Assembly (NCBI GenBank): GCA_043793345.1
Contig: JAYVXF010000004.1
Location: forward strand, 1 to 9,312
Source of the DNA: UKL13-2 sp043793345
GTDB lineage: Bacteria > Pseudomonadota > Gammaproteobacteria > Burkholderiales > Usitatibacteraceae
Direction of reading: 5' to 3'
DNA length: 9,312 nucleotides
Positions within the stretch are counted from its first letter, which is position 1, and each line of letters begins with the position of its first letter. The notes below the pieces were generated by a model that saw only the letters and a program-made list of their open reading frames with translations, had not been told where the DNA came from and ran no database searches. Shown here piece by piece: positions 6,224-9,312 of the stretch. The position numbers and the translations under genes are program-made.

Positions 6224-6544
6224 TCAACCACGCGCGTTTTTTTCGTCGATGCCGGAAATACCCTCGCGTCTTTCGAGCTCGGCCAGGACGTCGGCGAAAG
6301 GCACATCTTTTGCCGCCAGCATGACGAGGGTGTGAAATATTAAGTCGGCCGCTTCTGCGGTGAGCTGGCGCTTATCACCGCCTTTGGCTGCGATGATGGC
6401 TTCGGTCGCTTCCTCACCGACTTTCTTCAACACCGCGTCGAGCCCTTTTGCGTACAGCGACGCAACATACGACGAGCCCGGCGGCGCATTTTTGCGCGCG
6501 AGCAGCGTTTGTTCGAGGCGAAAAAGAATGTCGGCGTTGACCAT
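6224..6544 (-). CDS. hisE: Phosphoribosyl-ATP pyrophosphatase
   Basis: 106-residue cytoplasmic enzyme that removes pyrophosphate from phosphoribosyl-ATP, the second step of histidine synthesis. It belongs to the all-alpha MazG-like superfamily. KVGEEATEAIIAAK (41-54) holds the metal-binding acidic residues, and EAADLIFHTLVML (64-76) is the second helix with the conserved EAAD. It is a stand-alone protein, not fused to HisI as in enterobacteria. The ATG at 6544 is 19 bases after the hisI stop and has no evident Shine-Dalgarno, so expression probably relies on coupling or re-initiation. The length is normal. Confidence 0.96.
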   Translation of the reverse strand: MVNADILFRLEQTLLARKNAPPGSSYVASLYAKGLDAVLKKVGEEATEAIIAAKGGDKRQLTAEAADLIFHTLVMLAAKDVPFADVLAELERREGISGIDEKNARG

Positions 6545-6563
6545 GAATTTATGCGGGCAAAAT

Positions 6564-6968
6564 TTATTTCGATGATGCTAACACGGGCGCTTTATTTGCC
6601 TCTTCGTCACTGACGATCCAGCGACTGTCCTCGAGCAAATTGAAAAAACAGCGCCGCCTGCCGGTGTGACACGCGATATTGCCCGCTTGCTCGACCTGCA
6701 TCAAAATCGCGTCGCCATCACAATCCAGCCGCAGCTCTTTCACATGCTGAATGTGCCCCGAAGTTTCGCCTTTTTTCCACAGCGCCTGCCGCGAGCGCGA
6801 CCAGTAGTGCGCGTCCCCGGTGGCGAGTGTGAGCGCCAGCGATTCACGATTCATCCACGCCAGCATCAATACCTCTTTGCTCGTCACGTCTTGGGCGATG
6901 GCAGCGACCAATCCTTTGTCGTTCCACTTCACGGCATCGAGCCAAGTCAGTTGCAATACATCGCTCAC
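6564..6968 (-). CDS. hisI: Phosphoribosyl-AMP cyclohydrolase
   Basis: 134-residue zinc enzyme that opens the adenine ring of phosphoribosyl-AMP, the third histidine step. DCDGD (82-86) provides the acidic metal site with Cys83, and AGNIACHTGRRRCFF (95-109) provides Cys100 and Cys107, the other expected zinc ligands. WMNRESLALT (38-47) and HYWSRSRQALWKKGETSGH (54-72) are typical family blocks. The start is GTG at 6968, overlapping the hisF TGA by four bases (GTGA). GAGG seven bases upstream, inside hisF, serves as ribosome site. The protein is monofunctional and the pyrophosphatase is encoded by the next gene. Confidence 0.96.
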   Translation of the reverse strand: MSDVLQLTWLDAVKWNDKGLVAAIAQDVTSKEVLMLAWMNRESLALTLATGDAHYWSRSRQALWKKGETSGHIQHVKELRLDCDGDAILMQVEQAGNIACHTGRRRCFFNLLEDSRWIVSDEEANKAPVLASSK

Positions 6969-7729
6969 AGCCGAACCTCAATGCCGCGTTCTCTCATGCG
7001 CTGCTTGGCCTCTGCAATCGTGTACTGCCCAAAATGAAAAATACTTGCGGCGAGCACTGCGTCAGCGCGACCGACGCTGACGCCATCGGCCAGATGATCG
7101 AGATTGCCGACACCACCGGACGCGATCACCGGTACGCTCACCGCCTCGGCAATTGCGCGCGTTAGGCTCAAATCAAATCCGGATTTGGTGCCATCGCGAT
7201 CCATGCTGGTGAGTAAAATTTCACCTGCGCCGAGCTCCGCAGTGACGCGCTTCGCCCACGCGACCGCGTCCAGTCCGGTTGGGGTGCGGCCGCCGTGCGT
7301 GAACACTTCCCAGCCGTCTGCATTGGCGCGTTTCCTCGCATCGATGGCCACGACAATCGCCTGCGAACCAAAGTGGTCGCTGGCCTCTTTGACCAATTGC
7401 GGATTGTTGACGGCCGCAGTGTTGATGCTGATCTTGTCGGCGCCGACATTCATCAGTCGTCGCACGTCGGCGACGCTGCGAATGCCACCGCCGACCGTGA
7501 GTGGAATAAACACCTGCTCGGCAACGCGCTCGATGATGTCCAGAATCATTGGCCGCGCGTCCGAGCTGGCGGTGATGTCGAGGAAGGTAATTTCATCTGC
7601 GCCCTCGTCGTTATATTTGCGCGCGATTTCGACCGGGTCACCGGCATCGCGCAAGTTGATGAAATTGACGCCCTTGACCACGCGCCCGGCATGTACGTCG
7701 AGGCAGGGGATGATGCGCTTGGCTAGCAC
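6965..7729 (-). CDS. hisF: Imidazole glycerol phosphate synthase, cyclase subunit
   Basis: 254-residue TIM barrel that takes ammonia from HisH and turns PRFAR into imidazole glycerol phosphate and AICAR. The start MLAKRIIPCLDV carries catalytic Asp11, and Asp130 is in VVAIDARKR. Phosphate-binding LTVGGGIRS (77-85) and VIASGGVGN are present. The start codon is GTG at 7729, since no in-frame ATG lies nearby and MLAKRIIPCLDV is the usual family start. No clear Shine-Dalgarno is seen; an 11-base palindrome GGCATCATGCC (7730-7740) directly abuts the start. A 119-base structured gap separates it from hisA, while hisI overlaps its end. Confidence 0.96.
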   Translation of the reverse strand: MLAKRIIPCLDVHAGRVVKGVNFINLRDAGDPVEIARKYNDEGADEITFLDITASSDARPMILDIIERVAEQVFIPLTVGGGIRSVADVRRLMNVGADKISINTAAVNNPQLVKEASDHFGSQAIVVAIDARKRANADGWEVFTHGGRTPTGLDAVAWAKRVTAELGAGEILLTSMDRDGTKSGFDLSLTRAIAEAVSVPVIASGGVGNLDHLADGVSVGRADAVLAASIFHFGQYTIAEAKQRMRERGIEVRL

Positions 7730-7740
7730 GGCATCATGCC
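7730..7740 (-). repeat. 11-base palindrome abutting the hisF start codon
   Basis: GGCAT-C-ATGCC is perfectly symmetric and occupies the space where the hisF ribosome site should lie, immediately before the GTG. It could lower ribosome access or bind a protein, or be chance. On the minus strand it also contains ATG triplets out of frame with hisF. Confidence 0.35.
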
Positions 7741-7755
7741 CGCATAAAAATAGAT

Positions 7756-7819
7756 AGCTCTAGCGCTGTCGCGGTTCGCAGCCGCATTAGTGACTAAGAG
7801 CCGCTCCAGTGCTAGAGCT
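7756..7819. repeat. 64-base imperfect palindrome (long hairpin) between hisA and hisF
   Basis: Arms at 7756-7768 (AGCTCTAGCGCTG) and 7807-7819 (CAGTGCTAGAGCT) pair over 13 positions with one wobble. After a 2x2 internal loop, GCGGTTC (7771-7777) pairs with GAGCCGC (7798-7804), again with one wobble, around a 20-base loop. Both wobbles are G-U in a plus-strand RNA and A-C mismatches in a minus-strand RNA. In the his direction the hairpin is followed by the U-rich ATCTATTTTTA (7755-7745), as in an attenuator or weak terminator. A short palindrome GATATTCATATC adjoins it at 7821-7832. Confidence 0.65.
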
Positions 7820-7848
7820 TGATATTCATATCTCTTCGTCATTGCACG

Positions 7849-8586
7849 TTAGCCAGCCGCATCTTCAGCCAGCATCCGCGCCGCCGCAAAATCAAGCGTG
7901 CCCTCATAAATTGCCCGACCGGTGATGACACCCATGATGCCTTCATCCTCCACGGCGATAAGTTTTTTTACATCGCCCAGATTATTCAAACCGCCCGAGG
8001 CGATCACCGGAATCGTCAGCGCCTGCGCGAGTTTGACGGTAGCTTCAATATTCACGCCGGTCATCATGCCGTCGCGACCAATGTCGGTATACAGCACCGC
8101 CTCGACGCCATATTCCTGAAACCGTTTGGCGAGATCAATCACATCGTGGCCTGTGAGCTTCGACCAGCCATCGGTCGCAACCTTGCCGTCTTTGGCGTCA
8201 AGTGCGACGATGATGTGGCCGGGGAATGCATCGCACGCTTCGTGCAAAAACCCCGGCGTCTTTACCGCTGCGGTGCCGATCACGATGTATGACACACCAT
8301 CGTCGAGGTAGCGCTCAATGGTGGCCAGATCGCGGATACCGCCGCCCAGCTGCACCGGCACATCGCCCATGACCGCAATGATTTCCTTGATCGCTGATTC
8401 GTTTTTGGGCTTGCCCGCGAATGCGCCGTTAAGGTCGACGACGTGCAGCCTGGTTGCGCCGAGATCCTTCCATCGTTGCGCGGTCACGCCAGGCTGATCG
8501 GAAAACACGGTGGCGCGCTGCATGTCGCCTTGTTCAAGACGTACGCAATGGCCGTCCTTGATGTCGATAGCGGGGATGATCAACAT
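7849..8586 (-). CDS. hisA: ProFAR isomerase (1-(5-phosphoribosyl)-5-[(5-phosphoribosylamino)methylideneamino]imidazole-4-carboxamide isomerase)
   Basis: 245-residue TIM barrel that isomerises ProFAR to PRFAR, the substrate of HisH/HisF. MLIIPAIDIKDG supplies catalytic Asp8, and IIVALDAKDG supplies the second catalytic Asp130. Phosphate-binding QLGGGIRD (79-86) and VIASGGL are in place. The barrel is homologous to HisF, but the DIKDGHCVRL start and the NGAFAGKPKN block mark it as HisA. The ATG at 8586 gives the standard start, yet the 70 bases before it are pyrimidine-rich on the coding strand with no Shine-Dalgarno. It lies 73 bases after hisH and 119 before hisF. Confidence 0.96.
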   Translation of the reverse strand: MLIIPAIDIKDGHCVRLEQGDMQRATVFSDQPGVTAQRWKDLGATRLHVVDLNGAFAGKPKNESAIKEIIAVMGDVPVQLGGGIRDLATIERYLDDGVSYIVIGTAAVKTPGFLHEACDAFPGHIIVALDAKDGKVATDGWSKLTGHDVIDLAKRFQEYGVEAVLYTDIGRDGMMTGVNIEATVKLAQALTIPVIASGGLNNLGDVKKLIAVEDEGIMGVITGRAIYEGTLDFAAARMLAEDAAG

Positions 8587-8659
8587 GATGAGTGAGATTG
8601 CGGAGTGGGGTAGGAAGAAGTGGGAAATAGAGTGACGCCAGCCTTGCGACGCACGGTGG
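8587..8659 (-). other. Pyrimidine-rich spacer between hisH and hisA
   Basis: On the coding strand this 73-base gap contains a long C/T-dominated run (about 8635 to 8605) with short degenerate repeats of the CCCACT/CCCCACT type, and it lacks a purine-rich ribosome site before hisA. No promoter, terminator or strong hairpin is visible. Confidence 0.4.
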
Positions 8660-9295
8660 TCAGCCCGGCATCCAGGACAGGAAATTTTTATAGATGGTCA
8701 GTCCGGCGCGATGGCTTTTTTCGGGATGAAATTGGCTGGCGAAAACATTATCACGCGCGATGGCGGCCGTAAACGTGCCAGCGTAGTCGGTGGTCGCAAT
8801 GGTCGCGAGTGGGTCAGTGGGTTCACAGAAATAACTATGCACGAAATAAAAACGTTCGTCATTGACGGTATCTTGCCACAATCGATGCGACCGTGTTTGG
8901 CGCACGGTGTTCCAGCCCATGTGCGGCACCTTTTGGCTGGCCTGGGTCGGGCGAAACCGTTTTACCGACCCGCCGAAAATGCCCAAGCCCGCCGTGTCGC
9001 CTTCTTCGGAACGATCAAACAGCATTTGCATGCCAACGCACACGCCGAAAAACGGCTTGCTCGCGGCGGCGCGGCGCACGGCTTCTTCCAGTCCACTTTC
9101 GCGCAGGTAACGCATACAGTCCGGCATGGCACCCTGGCCGGGAAATACCACGCGATCCGCGTCTGCCACTTGCTGCGGTGAGCTGCTGACGGCGATCTCG
9201 GCGGGTAAAGAATATTCGCGCGCAACGAATTCGAGCGCCTTGGCGACAGAGCGCAGATTGCCCATCCCGTAATCGACCACCACAATTTTTTGCAT
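8660..9295 (-). CDS. hisH: Imidazole glycerol phosphate synthase, glutamine amidotransferase subunit
   Basis: 211-residue class I (triad) glutaminase that makes ammonia and passes it through the HisF barrel. The nucleophile is Cys86 in GVCVGMQ, with His190 and Glu192 in QFHPEKS completing the triad. DYGMGNLRSV (8-17) and the oxyanion-strand FPGQGAM (51-57) are family hallmarks. The start MQKIVVVDYGMGN at ATG 9295 is the usual one, although only 17 bases of upstream sequence are visible and no clear ribosome site appears. It is encoded two genes before its partner hisF. The gene upstream, expected to be hisB from related clusters, is outside the window. Confidence 0.97.
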   Translation of the reverse strand: MQKIVVVDYGMGNLRSVAKALEFVAREYSLPAEIAVSSSPQQVADADRVVFPGQGAMPDCMRYLRESGLEEAVRRAAASKPFFGVCVGMQMLFDRSEEGDTAGLGIFGGSVKRFRPTQASQKVPHMGWNTVRQTRSHRLWQDTVNDERFYFVHSYFCEPTDPLATIATTDYAGTFTAAIARDNVFASQFHPEKSHRAGLTIYKNFLSWMPG

Positions 9296-9312
9296 CGCTC
9301 GCGTCGAAAATT

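Noticed and set aside
7104..7757. A 217-codon plus-strand open frame antisense to hisF
   Set aside because: It lies exactly opposite a complete hisF and its residue content is what GC-biased antisense codons give, with no recognisable domain. The same holds for long plus-strand frames opposite petB, petA, hisA and hisH.
7771..7785. T-arm-like GCGG-TTCGCAG-CCGC that could hint at a tRNA or tRNA remnant
   Set aside because: The loop lacks the conserved A of TTCRANY, the stem is one pair short, and no acceptor, D or anticodon arm can be drawn around it. It is better explained as part of the longer hairpin.
1..9312. A new defence, mobile or biosynthetic system
   Set aside because: All large frames are accounted for by conserved housekeeping genes. 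There are no transposases, integrases, attachment sites, CRISPR-like repeats or unknown genes of meaningful length.

Overview
The window is a compact, entirely bacterial housekeeping region. It most likely comes from a betaproteobacterium. The evidence is the gene content and order (his genes - hinT - tatABC - HtrA-type protease - mscL - petABC), separate hisI and hisE genes rather than a fused hisIE, and the beta/gamma-type cytochrome b (PVWY motif, 15-residue spacing of the helix-D haem histidines). I could not run a search, so genus and order are left open. No mobile element, CRISPR array, rRNA or tRNA is visible.

Right-hand block (minus strand, read from 9295 down to 4107): hisH, hisA, hisF, hisI, hisE, hinT, tatA, tatB, tatC. 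All nine genes point the same way. hisH+hisF give imidazole glycerol phosphate synthase, hisA the isomerase before it, and hisI and hisE the two earlier steps on phosphoribosyl-ATP/AMP. hinT is a histidine-triad nucleotide hydrolase. tatABC is a complete twin-arginine translocase. Some junctions are translationally coupled (hisF/hisI GTGA, tatB/tatC ATGA). Others are 73-122 base gaps, three of which carry conspicuous inverted repeats: hisA-hisF, hinT-tatA and tatA-tatB.

Middle block (plus strand, 2309-4062): mscL, a mechanosensitive channel closed by a clear intrinsic terminator, then a membrane-anchored, single-PDZ HtrA-family serine protease of DegS/AlgW-like architecture. The protease gene converges on tatC with 44 bases between them.

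Left-hand block (minus strand, 1953 down to the window edge): petA, petB and the first nine codons of petC. These encode the Rieske protein, cytochrome b and cytochrome c1 of the cytochrome bc1 complex, packed as TAA-ATG and TGATG junctions. The 355-base divergent region between petA and mscL holds a good candidate mscL promoter, a hairpin in the petA leader, and two pairs of helically phased TTTCGAC repeats.

The genes share an envelope theme. The Rieske protein carries a twin-arginine signal anchor, so it is expected to use the TatABC machinery encoded about 2 kb away, and the protease and MscL act in the same membrane. I see no previously undescribed gene system. The unusual signals are in the spacers.
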